DNA of 35,377 nucleotides. It comes from Sphingobium sp. Leaf26 (lineage in GTDB: Bacteria; Pseudomonadota; Alphaproteobacteria; Sphingomonadales; Sphingomonadaceae). This document shows positions 1-7,627 of the stretch, in pieces (the stretch's first letter is position 1; every line of letters begins with the position of its first letter). The translations under genes and the position numbers were made by a program. The stretch lies in NCBI RefSeq assembly GCF_001421665.1, contig NZ_LMKV01000017.1:1-35377 (forward strand). The letters run 5' to 3'. The notes beneath the pieces are model-generated. The model made no database searches. It saw only the letters and a program-made list of their open reading frames with translations, and was not told the DNA's origin.

Positions 1-167
1 GGTTCGGTGGAGCGGGCAATGTCTGCCCGCACAGCGAGCGTGGTTCGGGCATGAGGATGTATCTGCACCATCACGAAACCTCAGCAACAAGAGCAGCAAC
101 GCGCCAAGCGTGATCGGCAATAGCGCTACTTACCATGGCCCAATGATCTGTCGCAACCAGACAGACA
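1..167. other. Left window edge, no gene recognised
   Basis: No convincing coding region, RNA gene or repeat is visible here. The stretch lies outside the left end of the IS5-like element and may be the interrupted host sequence. Confidence 0.5.
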
Positions 168-177
168 GGATCAGGAC

Positions 178-956
178 TCATTGATTGATCCAGAAGATGA
201 CGGTTGCGGCTATGCAGATGGCGGACATGAATGTGTGGGCGCATCTATCGTAGCGGGTGTGGATGCGCCGCCAGTCCTTGAGCCAGCCGAACATAATCTT
301 GTGGCGCAGGCGATATAGCACGGCATCATGTGGGATCGGGGCGTTCCGGTTCCTCTTTGACGGGATGCAGGCCGCGATGTTGCGTTCGGCGAGAGCATTG
401 CGGAACCAGTCGGCGTCATAGCCTCGATCGCCGAGCAGGGCCTTGGCGCGCGGCAAAGCGTCGAGCATCAGGGCGGCTCCCTTGCAGTCGCTCATCTGGC
501 CTTCGCTCAGCAGCATGACCAGCGGTTGGCCCTTGCCGTCGCAAACGGCATGGAGCTTCGAGTTCAGGCCACCCCTTCGACTGCGCTCAGGACAGGCTTT
601 GGTGCATCCGATACGTCTGGGAAACGCCCCTTTTTCAGCAGACTGGCGGCTGTCCGATGTGCCTTTAGATGCGTTGCATCGATCATCAACCGGTCGGGCT
701 TGCCGCCTTGCGCGGAAAGAGCCGAAAAAATCTTGTTGAACACCCCGAGCCGGCTCCACCGGATGAAACGATTATAGATCGTCCTGGGCAGACCATAGTC
801 AGCGGGCGCATCGCGCCATCGCAAGCCTTTCCTGATGACGAAGATGGTACCGCTGATGATCCGGCGATCCTCCACCCGTGGCACGCCGTGAGACAGTGGG
901 AAATATGGTTCGATCCGGCGCATCTGCGCCTCCGACAACCAGATCAGATCACTCAT
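178..956 (-). pseudogene. IS5-family transposase, two-frame (-1 slippage), catalytic Glu lost
   Basis: This DDE transposase is read in two frames. The first part starts at 956 (MSDLIWLSEAQM) and carries the first catalytic Asp in MIDATHLKAH. The second part continues in the -1 frame through GGLNSKLHAVCDG, the second Asp in LLGDRGYDA, and the tail ending WINQ at 178. The switch falls at A AAG GGG (plus-strand 627-633), a canonical X XXY YYZ slippery heptamer in the right frame, so programmed frameshifting is more likely than a random mutation. Two lesions stand out. A 24-nt in-frame insertion at 574-597 adds ACPERSRR before GGLNSK. The C-terminal Y-(2)-R-(3)-E-(6)-K signature is broken: the sequence runs YRLRHKI then MFGWLKDW, lacking the two residues (EN in relatives) that include the catalytic Glu. 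It is therefore called a pseudogene. Confidence 0.82.
574..597. repeat. 24-nt palindrome-family half-repeat inside the transposase
   Basis: On the minus strand this reads GCCTGTCCTGAG followed by CGCAGTCGAAGG. It resembles one arm of the sphingomonad intergenic palindromes found elsewhere in the window (CCTGTCGAAG core). It sits between the conserved codons for TK and GGLNSK and adds exactly eight codons (ACPERSRR), so it does not change the frame. Confidence 0.65.
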
Positions 957-1030
957 GGCAACGCCTCCTCACGACGCCATCGAATCAACCAATTACATGC
1001 TCCGGCAAGAAATCTAATAGGTCCTGAACC

Positions 1031-1252
1031 CTGGTTTGCGAGAGGATGATCGCGGTAGGCGCCAAAGCGGTCAGTCCGCACCTGAGCATGTTAGGATGCG
1101 CTCTCCTGCATCTCGGTTTCCATCGCCGTGGCCTTCATATGGTTCCCAGACGGAAGAATATCCAATGGAAGCCCTCTCAGTAATCTCATCAATATATTGA
1201 ATGTAGATCATAAAATCAGGTTGATACGTCTTTAGGATGGTTCCTCGCAAAC
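1031..1252. other. Region between the IS element and the copper-gene remnant, no gene seen
   Basis: No convincing reading frame continues from the copA remnant back to the IS end. The sequence is locally AT-richer around 1180-1220 than the surrounding genes. No terminator or promoter could be assigned with confidence. Confidence 0.4.
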
Positions 1253-2135
1253 ATGGACCACTATATGTGGTCCTTCGACGGGGTGAAACTGTCGGACGGG
1301 GCGGAACCGATCGCTTTCCGCCATATGGAGCGTGTGTGCGTCACGCTCATCAACGATACGATGATGCGGCATCCCATCCCCGCTTCGGCCGACAGTGTGC
1401 CCAAGGGCGTCGCGCCCCCGGTTCCGACCGACCATGCCGCCGAAGCCTTCTACGATCCTGCCGTCATCGCCCGCGCCCGCGCCGTCATGCTCAAGGAAAT
1501 CGGCGGCATGACCTTCTCGCAACTGATGATCGACCGTCTCGAATATCGCGCGTAGAAAGGCGGCTACGGCTATCATTGGGAAGGCGAAGGCTGGATCGGC
1601 GGCGACGTCAACCGCCTCGCCATCAAGTCGGAAGGGGAGGGTGACGCGCGCGGCGCGCTCGAAAGCGCGGAACTTCCGGCGATCTGCAGCCGTGCCATCG
1701 ACCTCTGGTGGAACATCGTCGGCGGCGTGCGTCAGGATTTCCGCCCCCAGCCCCAACGCACCTATGCCACGCTCGGCATAGAGGGTTTCGCCCCCTTTTG
1801 GTTCGAGGGGGAGGCGCAGGCTTTCCTGTCGAACAAGGGCGATGTCCATTTCCGTGCCGATGGCAGCTATGACCAGCGCATCACCCAACGCCTCGTCCTG
1901 CAACCCGCCGTCGAAGTGAATATCGCCGCACAGGACGTGCCGGAACTGGGTATCGGTTCGGGCCTGTCCAACATCGAACTCGGGCTGCGCCTGCGCTATG
2001 AACCGGTCCGCGAATTTGCACCCTATGCCGGCATCAACTGGGAATGCAGATTCCGCGACACCGCATGCTACGCCCGCGCGGGAGGAAGGGGCGTCGGCCA
2101 CCAGCCTGCTGATGGGCATCCGCTTCTGGTTCTAA
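1253..2135 (+). pseudogene. copA-copB deletion-fusion remnant (copper resistance)
   Basis: The first 42 codons match the C-terminal region of the multicopper oxidase CopA (MDHYMWSFDGVKLSD, then INDTMMRHPI). At about 1379, where CopA would continue with its copper-ligand HLHG motif, the frame passes straight into CopB-like sequence (VPTDHAAEAFYDP, GYGYHWEGEGWIGGD). The CopB part has a TAG stop at 1553-1555 in the context YRA*KGGYGYHW. It stays open afterwards through RTYATLGIEGFAPFWFE, DQRITQRLVLQP and DVPELGIGSGLS, then loses frame around 2081-2085. The proper CopB ending (SLLMGIRFWF) is recovered one frame over, stopping at 2135. The simplest reading is an internal deletion that fused copA to copB, followed by nonsense and frameshift decay. 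Confidence 0.8.
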
Positions 2136-2271
2136 TGCAAATCATTTCGGCATATACTGCCGCACCCGGCAAGAATTTGTCATCGAAGCGGCGCAAGGCG
2201 GCAGACTTCGCATAATCGCGCCGCATCGCCGCTCTAGTCTCTCCCCGATACCGCAAGACGGATCGGGGTAG

Positions 2272-2985
2272 ATGCTGCATTTCGCCTGTCTGGGCTTGTC
2301 CTTCCTGAGCGCTCTGATGCTGGCGCCACCGGCCGTCGCGCAGGCGGAGGAGGCCGACAACTGGGCGCTCAGCGGCGGCTTTGACCTTCTCGAACTGCGC
2401 GACGGTCAGGGCGATAGCCTGTTCCTGTTCGACGGCAGTTTTTCCTACGGCAACAGCAGGCACCAGTTGATGCTGGCGACGGAAGGGGGCGGCGCGCTCA
2501 ACAGCCAGATCGACGAGGTGCAGGCGCGCTTTTTCTATGGCTACAGCATCGGCAACACGGTGCTGATGGCCGGCGCGCGCAAGGATTTCAAACCGCATCC
2601 GGGCGACCTCCACGCCGCGATCGGTATCCAGGGGATGATCGGCACGCGCCTCAACTGGGAAAGCTACGCCTTCCTGTCGGGCGATGGCGGACTGATCGGA
2701 GAGGCGCAGATCGTCTATCAACTCCCGATCACCGGGCGCCTCTATCTGGAACCTCGCATCGGCGCGGGCTGGTCGGCGCAGGATGTGGCGGCCGACGCTG
2801 TGCAAGCGGGCCTGACCGAAGGGGAAGGCACGCTGCGCCTGCGCTATCGGCTGACCGACAAGATCAACATCTATACGGCGGTCGTGCATGAACGACTGCT
2901 GGGCGGCACCCGCCGCCTCGCCCGTGAACAGGGTGAGGCCCGGCAATCGACCATGGCGGTGTTCGGCTTCGGCTTCAGTCTTTGA
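2272..2985 (+). CDS. CopB-like copper resistance outer-membrane protein
   Basis: This 237-aa protein has an N-terminal signal peptide (hydrophobic FACLGLSFLSALMLA, probable cleavage near AVAQA). The rest looks like an outer-membrane beta-barrel, with alternating strands and a terminal Phe-rich strand ending FGFGFSL. It shares the layout of CopB/PcoB: ARKDFKPHPGDLHAAIGIQG parallels the VRQDF...RTYATLGIEG stretch of the remnant just upstream, and a later LRLRYRLT strand parallels LRLRYE. It lacks the long Met/His-rich N-terminal region of classical CopB. CopB proteins are thought to bind copper or limit its passage at the outer membrane; that role is by homology only. The ribosome site before 2272 is weak. 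With upstream copA/copB decayed, it may be an orphan survivor. Confidence 0.7.
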   Translation: MLHFACLGLSFLSALMLAPPAVAQAEEADNWALSGGFDLLELRDGQGDSLFLFDGSFSYGNSRHQLMLATEGGGALNSQIDEVQARFFYGYSIGNTVLMAGARKDFKPHPGDLHAAIGIQGMIGTRLNWESYAFLSGDGGLIGEAQIVYQLPITGRLYLEPRIGAGWSAQDVAADAVQAGLTEGEGTLRLRYRLTDKINIYTAVVHERLLGGTRRLAREQGEARQSTMAVFGFGFSL

Positions 2986-2988
2986 AAG

Positions 2989-4137
2989 TCAAACCGCCAG
3001 ATGCCGCTCCGCCAGCGCGACATGCAGCTTGATGCCCAGCGCCAGCACATCGTCATTGAAGTCATAATGCGGGTTGTGCAGCGGCACCGATCCTTCGGGC
3101 TTTGCCTGCCCCAGCCAGATATAGGCACCTTTGCAGGCCTGCAACATGAAGGCGAAATCTTCCGACGTGAAGGCGGGATCGGGCGCCAGTTGCGCCTCGC
3201 CCACGGTCGCGGCAGCGGCCATCGCTTCCTGCGCCGCTTCCGCATCGTTGATCGTCGCGGGATAGTAGCGCGTATAATCGACGCTCGCGGTCAGTTCGCC
3301 GGCCAGTGCCACGCCTGCCGCAACCTGCCGGATCGACTCCTCGATCCGGTCCTGAACCTTGGGATCGAACGTGCGCACCGTCCCCGATATCGTCACCAGT
3401 TCCGGGATCACATTATGTGTATGCCCGCCATGAATTTGCGTGATGGACAGCACGGCTGACGATGTCGGTGCGATCCGGCGGGACACGATGCCGTGCAATT
3501 GCTGCACCAATGCTGCGGCAGCAAGGATTGCGTCGGGCGTATCGTGCGGGATCGCCGCATGGCCGCCACGCCCCTCCAGCCGAATCTCGAACTTGTCGGC
3601 CGCGCCCATGATCGGCCCGGGCCGCGTCGCGATCGTGCCGGCGGGCAGGTCGGGCCAGTTATGCAGCCCGAACACCCGGTCACAGGGAAAGCGATCGAAC
3701 AGCCCTTCCTTCACCATCTCGCGCGCGCCGCCCTGGCCTTCCTCGGCAGGCTGGAAGAAGAAGTTGACCGTGCCGTCGAACTTGCGGCTGCGCGCCAAAT
3801 GCTGCGCAGCACCCAGCAGCATCGCGACATGCCCGTCATGGCCGCAACCATGGAAAGTGCCGGGCGTCGTGCTGGCATAGGGCAGGTTGGTCTGCTCATG
3901 GATCGGCAGCGCATCCATGTCTGCGCGCAGCCCAATGCTGCGTGCAGAGCTGCCGTGGCGCAGCACGCCCACTACGCCGGTCTTGCCGATCCCTTCATGC
4001 ACCTCCAGCCCCAGCGCGCGCAGCTGCTCGGCGATCCGCCCGGCGGTGCGATGCTCGCAAAAGCCGAGTTCGGGATGGGCATGAATGTCGCGTCGGAATG
4101 CGACGAGCGGTGCGATCAGGTCGGCTATGTCGGTCAT
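2989..4137 (-). CDS. M20 family amidohydrolase (hippurate/N-acyl-amino-acid hydrolase type)
   Basis: This 382-aa enzyme is full length for the M20D amidohydrolases (hippurate hydrolase, N-acyl-amino-acid and IAA-amino-acid hydrolases). Visible family motifs are GLRADMDALPIHE, the metal-binding FHGCGHDGHVAML, and FFFQPAEEGQGGARE with the catalytic/metal Glu pair. A dimerisation insert follows (GRGGHAAIPHDTPDAI). It is predicted to be cytoplasmic, di-metal dependent, and to release a free amino acid from an N-acyl derivative. It is the last gene of a minus-strand run behind an Lrp-type regulator and an aminotransferase, which fits liberation of an amino acid that is then deaminated (inference). 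The exact substrate cannot be read from sequence. Confidence 0.85.
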   Translation of the reverse strand: MTDIADLIAPLVAFRRDIHAHPELGFCEHRTAGRIAEQLRALGLEVHEGIGKTGVVGVLRHGSSARSIGLRADMDALPIHEQTNLPYASTTPGTFHGCGHDGHVAMLLGAAQHLARSRKFDGTVNFFFQPAEEGQGGAREMVKEGLFDRFPCDRVFGLHNWPDLPAGTIATRPGPIMGAADKFEIRLEGRGGHAAIPHDTPDAILAAAALVQQLHGIVSRRIAPTSSAVLSITQIHGGHTHNVIPELVTISGTVRTFDPKVQDRIEESIRQVAAGVALAGELTASVDYTRYYPATINDAEAAQEAMAAAATVGEAQLAPDPAFTSEDFAFMLQACKGAYIWLGQAKPEGSVPLHNPHYDFNDDVLALGIKLHVALAERHLAV

Positions 4138-4166
4138 GCTCGGAAGCTGATCCCTCTATTCATTCT

Positions 4167-4248
4167 GTTCCCCGGCGCAGGCCGGAGGCCAGTTCTGCCA
4201 GTGCCCCTGAACCCTTGATGGGTTACTCCCATCAACTGCGCCGGGAAC
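4167..4248. repeat. Nested inverted repeat between the Lrp and M20 genes
   Basis: The outer arms are GTTCCCCGGCGCAG (4167-4180) and CTGCGCCGGGAAC (4236-4248), complementary apart from one missing G. Directly inside the right arm is a second perfect hairpin: TTGATGGG (4215-4222), loop TTACT, CCCATCAA (4228-4235). The structure can form on either strand and probably folds in the lrp-M20 transcript; there is no U-tract to make it a standard terminator. Confidence 0.6.
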
Positions 4249-4273
4249 ACATCATTCAAATGCCCGCCAAACC

Positions 4274-4768
4274 CTAACGTTGCTCACCGAACAGATGCTG
4301 GATCGGATAATGATGCTTGATGAAGGGCGACTTGATCACGACATAACTGAAATATTTCTCGATGCCATAGTCGCTTTCCAGCATCCCTTCGATGATCGAC
4401 TGATAATGCGCGACGCCGCGCGTCACGAATTTCAGCAGATAATCATAGCCGCCGCTGACCAGATGGCATTCTACGATTTCGTCCAGCTTGCGGATGCGTG
4501 TCTCGAACCGCGAAAAATCGCCGGAGCGATGCTCGGTCAGCGTCACCTCGGTAAAGACCGTCAGATATTCGCCCAGCTTGTGCAGGTTGATGTGCGCACC
4601 ATAGCCGGTGATATAGCCGGCCTTCTCCAGCCGCTTCACCCGCGTCAGGCAGGGGCTGGGGGACAGGCCGACCGCGTCGGCCAGCTCGACATTGGTGATG
4701 CGGCCTGATTGCTGAAGCTGCGTCAGGATCTTGAGGTCGATCCTGTCCAGTCTGGGTCCGCCCAACAT
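4274..4768 (-). CDS. Lrp/AsnC family transcriptional regulator
   Basis: This 164-aa protein has the Lrp/AsnC layout. An N-terminal helix-turn-helix (RIDLKILTQLQQSGRITNVE, then LADAVGLSPSPCLTRVKRLE) is followed by an RAM effector domain with VECHLVSGGYDYLLKFVT. Such regulators bind DNA as dimers or octamers and respond to amino acids. The start at 4768 is supported by GGGGAG about nine bases upstream. The gene begins 21 bp after the stop of the aminotransferase gene and precedes the M20 amidohydrolase. It is therefore probably cotranscribed with them and controls amino-acid catabolism locally (inference). Its effector is unknown. Confidence 0.9.
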   Translation of the reverse strand: MLGGPRLDRIDLKILTQLQQSGRITNVELADAVGLSPSPCLTRVKRLEKAGYITGYGAHINLHKLGEYLTVFTEVTLTEHRSGDFSRFETRIRKLDEIVECHLVSGGYDYLLKFVTRGVAHYQSIIEGMLESDYGIEKYFSYVVIKSPFIKHHYPIQHLFGEQR

Positions 4769-4789
4769 ATGCCTTGCTCCCCGTCTCGC

Positions 4790-6193
4790 TTATCTCACCG
4801 CCGCACGAATATCGGCTTCTTCGAGCAGATCGTCCAGCGTCTTGGCGATGCGCGCGAATATCTCGTCCATCTCCCCGTCCGACGCGCACAGCGCCGGGGC
4901 CAGGCCAATGATATTATCGGCAAAGGCACGGAAAATGACCCCGTTTTCATAGGCTTTGGCGAACAGCCGATCGGCCAGCCTCAGCGCGGGATCGAACCGC
5001 GTCTTGCTGCCATTGTCGCTGACCAGTTCGATCGCGCCCAGCAGGCCGCGCCCGCGCGTGTCGCCGACCATCGGATGATCGGCGATGCCCGCCATGCCGG
5101 CGTCGAAGCGCGCAGCGACCTTCTGCCCGTTCGCCAATATGCCGCCCTCAGTGTAGAGGCGCAGCACTTCCAGTCCCACGGCGGCGCTGACCGGATGGCC
5201 CGAATAGGTCGCGCCATGGCCGATCACGACTTCCGGCGCCGCGCCATTGGCGATGCCCTGATAGATGGTGTCGGACATCAGCACCGCACCCATGGGCACA
5301 TAGCCGGCGGTCAGGCCCTTTGCGACCGTCATCAGGTCGGGCGTCACATCTTCCGCTTCGCAGGCGAACATCGGGCCGGTGCGACCGAAGGCGGTGATGA
5401 CCTCGTCGGCGACGAGCAGGATGTCGAGTTCGTCGCAAGCCTGCCGCATCGCCTTCAGCCAGCCGACCGGCGGCACGATCACCCCGCCCGACCCCTGGAT
5501 CGGTTCGCAGAAGAAAGCGGCGACCTTGTCCGCGCCCAGTTCCGCCACCTTGTCCTTCAACTGCTGCACCGAGCGGGCGATGATCGCCGCATCGTCGCCT
5601 TCCAGATCGCTGCGATAGGGGTAGGGCGACGGGATATGATGCTGCCAGCGCAGCGGTAGATCGAAACCACGATGGAAATTGGCCAGCGCGGTCAGGCCGG
5701 CGCCGGTCGTGCTCGACCCGTGATAGCCGCGCTCCAGCGCGATGCACTGCTTCTTGTCGGGTTTGCCGATCGCGTTGAAATAATGGGTGATGTAGCGGAT
5801 CGCACTGTCCACCGCATCCGACCCGCCCAGCGTGAAATAGACATGGTCCAGACCTTCGGGGCTGAGGTCGACCAGCCGCTGCGCCAGCCGCACCGTCGGC
5901 TCGCTACCGAAATGGAAATAGCCGGTGGCATAGGGCAGCCGGCGCATCTGCTCGGCCGCGACCTCGGCGATGCTGTCCTGGCCATAGCCGACATTCACGC
6001 ACCACAGGCCGGCAAAGGCATCCAGCAATTCCTTGCCGTCCATGTCTTTCAACCACATGCCCTTGCCGCTTTCCAGCAGCAGCGCGCCATGCGTCTCATG
6101 CCCGCGGAAGGAGGTGACGGGGTGGATCAAGTGGTCGCGGTCGATGTCCAGCAAGGACCGGTTGGATTGCAGCGTCATCAGCAGGCTCGCCAT
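4790..6193 (-). CDS. Class III aminotransferase (omega-amino acid:pyruvate type)
   Basis: This PLP-dependent fold-type I enzyme has 467 aa from the ATG at 6193 (MASLLMTLQSNRSLLDIDRD). A longer start at 6271 adds residues without family similarity. Motifs seen are GKELLDAFAGLWCVNVGYG near the N terminus, YHGSSTTGAGLTAL, the PLP-binding Asp in LVADEVITAFGRTG, and the Schiff-base Lys292 in TVAKGLTAGYVPMGA. The family transfers terminal amino groups (putrescine, GABA, beta-alanine and similar) to pyruvate or 2-oxoglutarate, giving semialdehydes. A succinate-semialdehyde-type dehydrogenase lies two genes upstream in the same direction, so a GABA- or polyamine-like route is plausible. The precise donor remains open. 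Confidence 0.87.
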   Translation of the reverse strand: MASLLMTLQSNRSLLDIDRDHLIHPVTSFRGHETHGALLLESGKGMWLKDMDGKELLDAFAGLWCVNVGYGQDSIAEVAAEQMRRLPYATGYFHFGSEPTVRLAQRLVDLSPEGLDHVYFTLGGSDAVDSAIRYITHYFNAIGKPDKKQCIALERGYHGSSTTGAGLTALANFHRGFDLPLRWQHHIPSPYPYRSDLEGDDAAIIARSVQQLKDKVAELGADKVAAFFCEPIQGSGGVIVPPVGWLKAMRQACDELDILLVADEVITAFGRTGPMFACEAEDVTPDLMTVAKGLTAGYVPMGAVLMSDTIYQGIANGAAPEVVIGHGATYSGHPVSAAVGLEVLRLYTEGGILANGQKVAARFDAGMAGIADHPMVGDTRGRGLLGAIELVSDNGSKTRFDPALRLADRLFAKAYENGVIFRAFADNIIGLAPALCASDGEMDEIFARIAKTLDDLLEEADIRAAVR

Positions 6194-6336
6194 TGTGGGT
6201 CTTGGGTTCAGCCTAGCCTGATGCGGCAGAGCGAAAGCCCGATATGCGCCGATCAGCGACCGTCGCATCACATAATTGCAAAGCCCGACGGCATAATCTG
6301 CCGCTGTCCTACATGGCGCTTTTTTGATACAGGAAT

Positions 6337-6367
6337 GAAAGGGCCGCCCCGACGGGACGGCCCTTCA
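6337..6367 (-). terminator. GC-rich hairpin downstream of the tartrate/malate dehydrogenase gene
   Basis: AAGGGCCG and CGGCCCTT arms surround a further GC-rich core, giving a stable hairpin. It lies about 90 bp past the stop of the dehydrogenase gene and upstream of the aminotransferase start. No strong U-run follows on the minus strand, so it may pause or protect RNA rather than terminate fully. Confidence 0.45.
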
Positions 6368-6453
6368 GAACATTGTGCGATAGGATCATCCCGGCGCAAT
6401 AAAATGTCCGAACTTGCGGGAAATGTGCGAAGTTAAGCGCCCGATTTCCTATT

Positions 6454-7530
6454 TCACGCCAGCGCGTCGGCGATTGCCTTGCCGCATTGCTCGGTATTGG
6501 CCGCGCCTTTGAGGTCGCCGGTGCGCAGCGCCGGTTCCGCCAGCACCGTTTCCACCGCCCGCATGATCGCGACGGCAGCGTCCGCCTCGCCCAGATGCTC
6601 CAGCATCATCGCCGCTGACCAGATCTGCCCGACCGGATTGGCTACCCCCAGGCCGGCAATATCGGGGGCGGACCCGTGCACCGGTTCGAACAGCGAGGGC
6701 GCGGTGCGATCCGGGTTGATATTGCCCGACGGCGCGACACCGATCGTGCCGGTGCAGGCCGGGCCAAGGTCGGACAATATGTCGCCGAACAGGTTGGACG
6801 CGACCACGACGTCGAACCGGTCCGGGTTCAGCACGAATTGCGCCGTCAGAATGTCGATATGATATTTGTCATGGGTGACGGTGGGATAGTTCTTGGCCAT
6901 CTCCACCACCCGCTCGTCCCACCAGGGCATCGTGATGGCGATGCCGTTCGACTTGGTCGCAGACGTGACATGCTTGCGGTCCCGCGTCGCCGCCAGTTCG
7001 AAGGCGTAGCGCAACACCCGATCGGTGCCGTGCCGGGTCATCACCGTTTCCTGAATGACCACTTCGCGCGGGGTGCCGGGGAACATCTTGCCGCCCACCG
7101 AGCTATATTCGCCCTCGGTATTTTCGCGCACCACCCAGAAATCGATGTCGCCCGGCTCGCGTCCGACCAGCGGGCACGGCACGCCCGGCATCAGGCGGAC
7201 GGGGCGCAGATTGACATATTGGTCATATTCGCGCCGGAACTGGAGCAGCGATCCCCAGAGCGAAATATGATCGGGCACCGTATCGGGCCAGCCGACCGCG
7301 CCGAAGAAGATGGCGTCGGGATTGCCGATCTGCGCCTTCCAGTCGTCGGGCATCATCTGGCCATGCTTGGCATAATAATCGCAACAGGCGAAATCCTGCC
7401 ACTTCTGTTCAATGGTGAAGCCATAAAGGCTCGCCGCCCGCTCCAGCACGCGAATGCCTTCAGGCATGACTTCCTTGCCGATCCCGTCGCCGGGAATGAC
7501 GGAGATGGCGTAATTGCGGTTGGTGGACAT
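6454..7530 (-). CDS. Tartrate dehydrogenase / D-malate dehydrogenase (decarboxylating)
   Basis: This 358-aa member of the isocitrate/isopropylmalate dehydrogenase superfamily has IPGDGIGKEVMPEG at the N terminus, WVVRENTEGEYSSVGG in the middle (substrate/metal region), SNLFGDILSDLGPACTGTIG with metal-binding Asp, and the NAD-site FEPVHGSAPDIAG. FACCDYYAKHGQMMPDDW is typical of tartrate/D-malate dehydrogenases (TtuC/DmlA) rather than LeuB. It should oxidise D-malate or tartrate with NAD and divalent metal, giving pyruvate or oxaloglycolate. The ATG at 7530 has GGGAG about eight bases upstream, and this lies against the outer end of a palindromic repeat (7541-7615). It follows the semialdehyde dehydrogenase gene by about 100 bp. 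Confidence 0.85.
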   Translation of the reverse strand: MSTNRNYAISVIPGDGIGKEVMPEGIRVLERAASLYGFTIEQKWQDFACCDYYAKHGQMMPDDWKAQIGNPDAIFFGAVGWPDTVPDHISLWGSLLQFRREYDQYVNLRPVRLMPGVPCPLVGREPGDIDFWVVRENTEGEYSSVGGKMFPGTPREVVIQETVMTRHGTDRVLRYAFELAATRDRKHVTSATKSNGIAITMPWWDERVVEMAKNYPTVTHDKYHIDILTAQFVLNPDRFDVVVASNLFGDILSDLGPACTGTIGVAPSGNINPDRTAPSLFEPVHGSAPDIAGLGVANPVGQIWSAAMMLEHLGEADAAVAIMRAVETVLAEPALRTGDLKGAANTEQCGKAIADALA

Positions 7531-7540
7531 GAACCTACTC

Positions 7541-7615
7541 CCGTTCGGGCTGAGCCTGACGAAGCCCTCTACTTTTTGAAGAAGAAAAGCGCTTCGACAG
7601 GCTCAGCGCGAACGG
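7541..7615. repeat. Sphingomonad intergenic palindrome, copy 1
   Basis: Left arm CCGTTCGGGCTGAGCCTGAC and right arm GACAGGCTCAGCGCGAACGG can pair into a long imperfect stem around an A/T-rich loop. It fills the gap between the semialdehyde dehydrogenase stop (7628) and the tartrate-type dehydrogenase start (7530). Read on the minus strand, its outer end runs into GGGAG, which is positioned as the ribosome-binding site of the downstream gene. Confidence 0.8.
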
Positions 7616-7627
7616 AAGAACGCAGGG

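Larger units (their letters stand above)
168..1030 (-). mobile_element. IS5-family insertion sequence (decayed)
   Basis: The element is defined by its transposase (178-956) and by imperfect terminal inverted repeats. The left end near 168-186 reads GGATCAGGACTCATTGATT. The right end, read on the minus strand from 1030, begins GGTTCAGGACCTATTAGATT, so the two agree at most positions with one offset base. The length of about 0.86 kb suits the IS427/IS1031-type subgroups of IS5. Exact ends and target duplication cannot be fixed by eye. It lies beside a deleted copper-resistance locus, so it may have taken part in that rearrangement (inference). The transposase appears inactive, so any movement would need a helper copy. 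Confidence 0.6.

Noticed and set aside
627..633. Transposase frame change as a random frameshift mutation
   Set aside because: The junction is a canonical -1 slippage heptamer in the correct frame, as used by several IS5-family elements, so programmed frameshifting explains it better.
1727..2215. Apparent 162-aa gene starting inside the copB remnant
   Set aside because: Residues before the frameshift are the C-terminal half of CopB and those after it are out-of-frame, so it is part of the pseudogene.
4709..5659. 316-codon plus-strand frame opposite the aminotransferase gene
   Set aside because: Antisense shadow of a complete class III aminotransferase; no motif or ribosome site.
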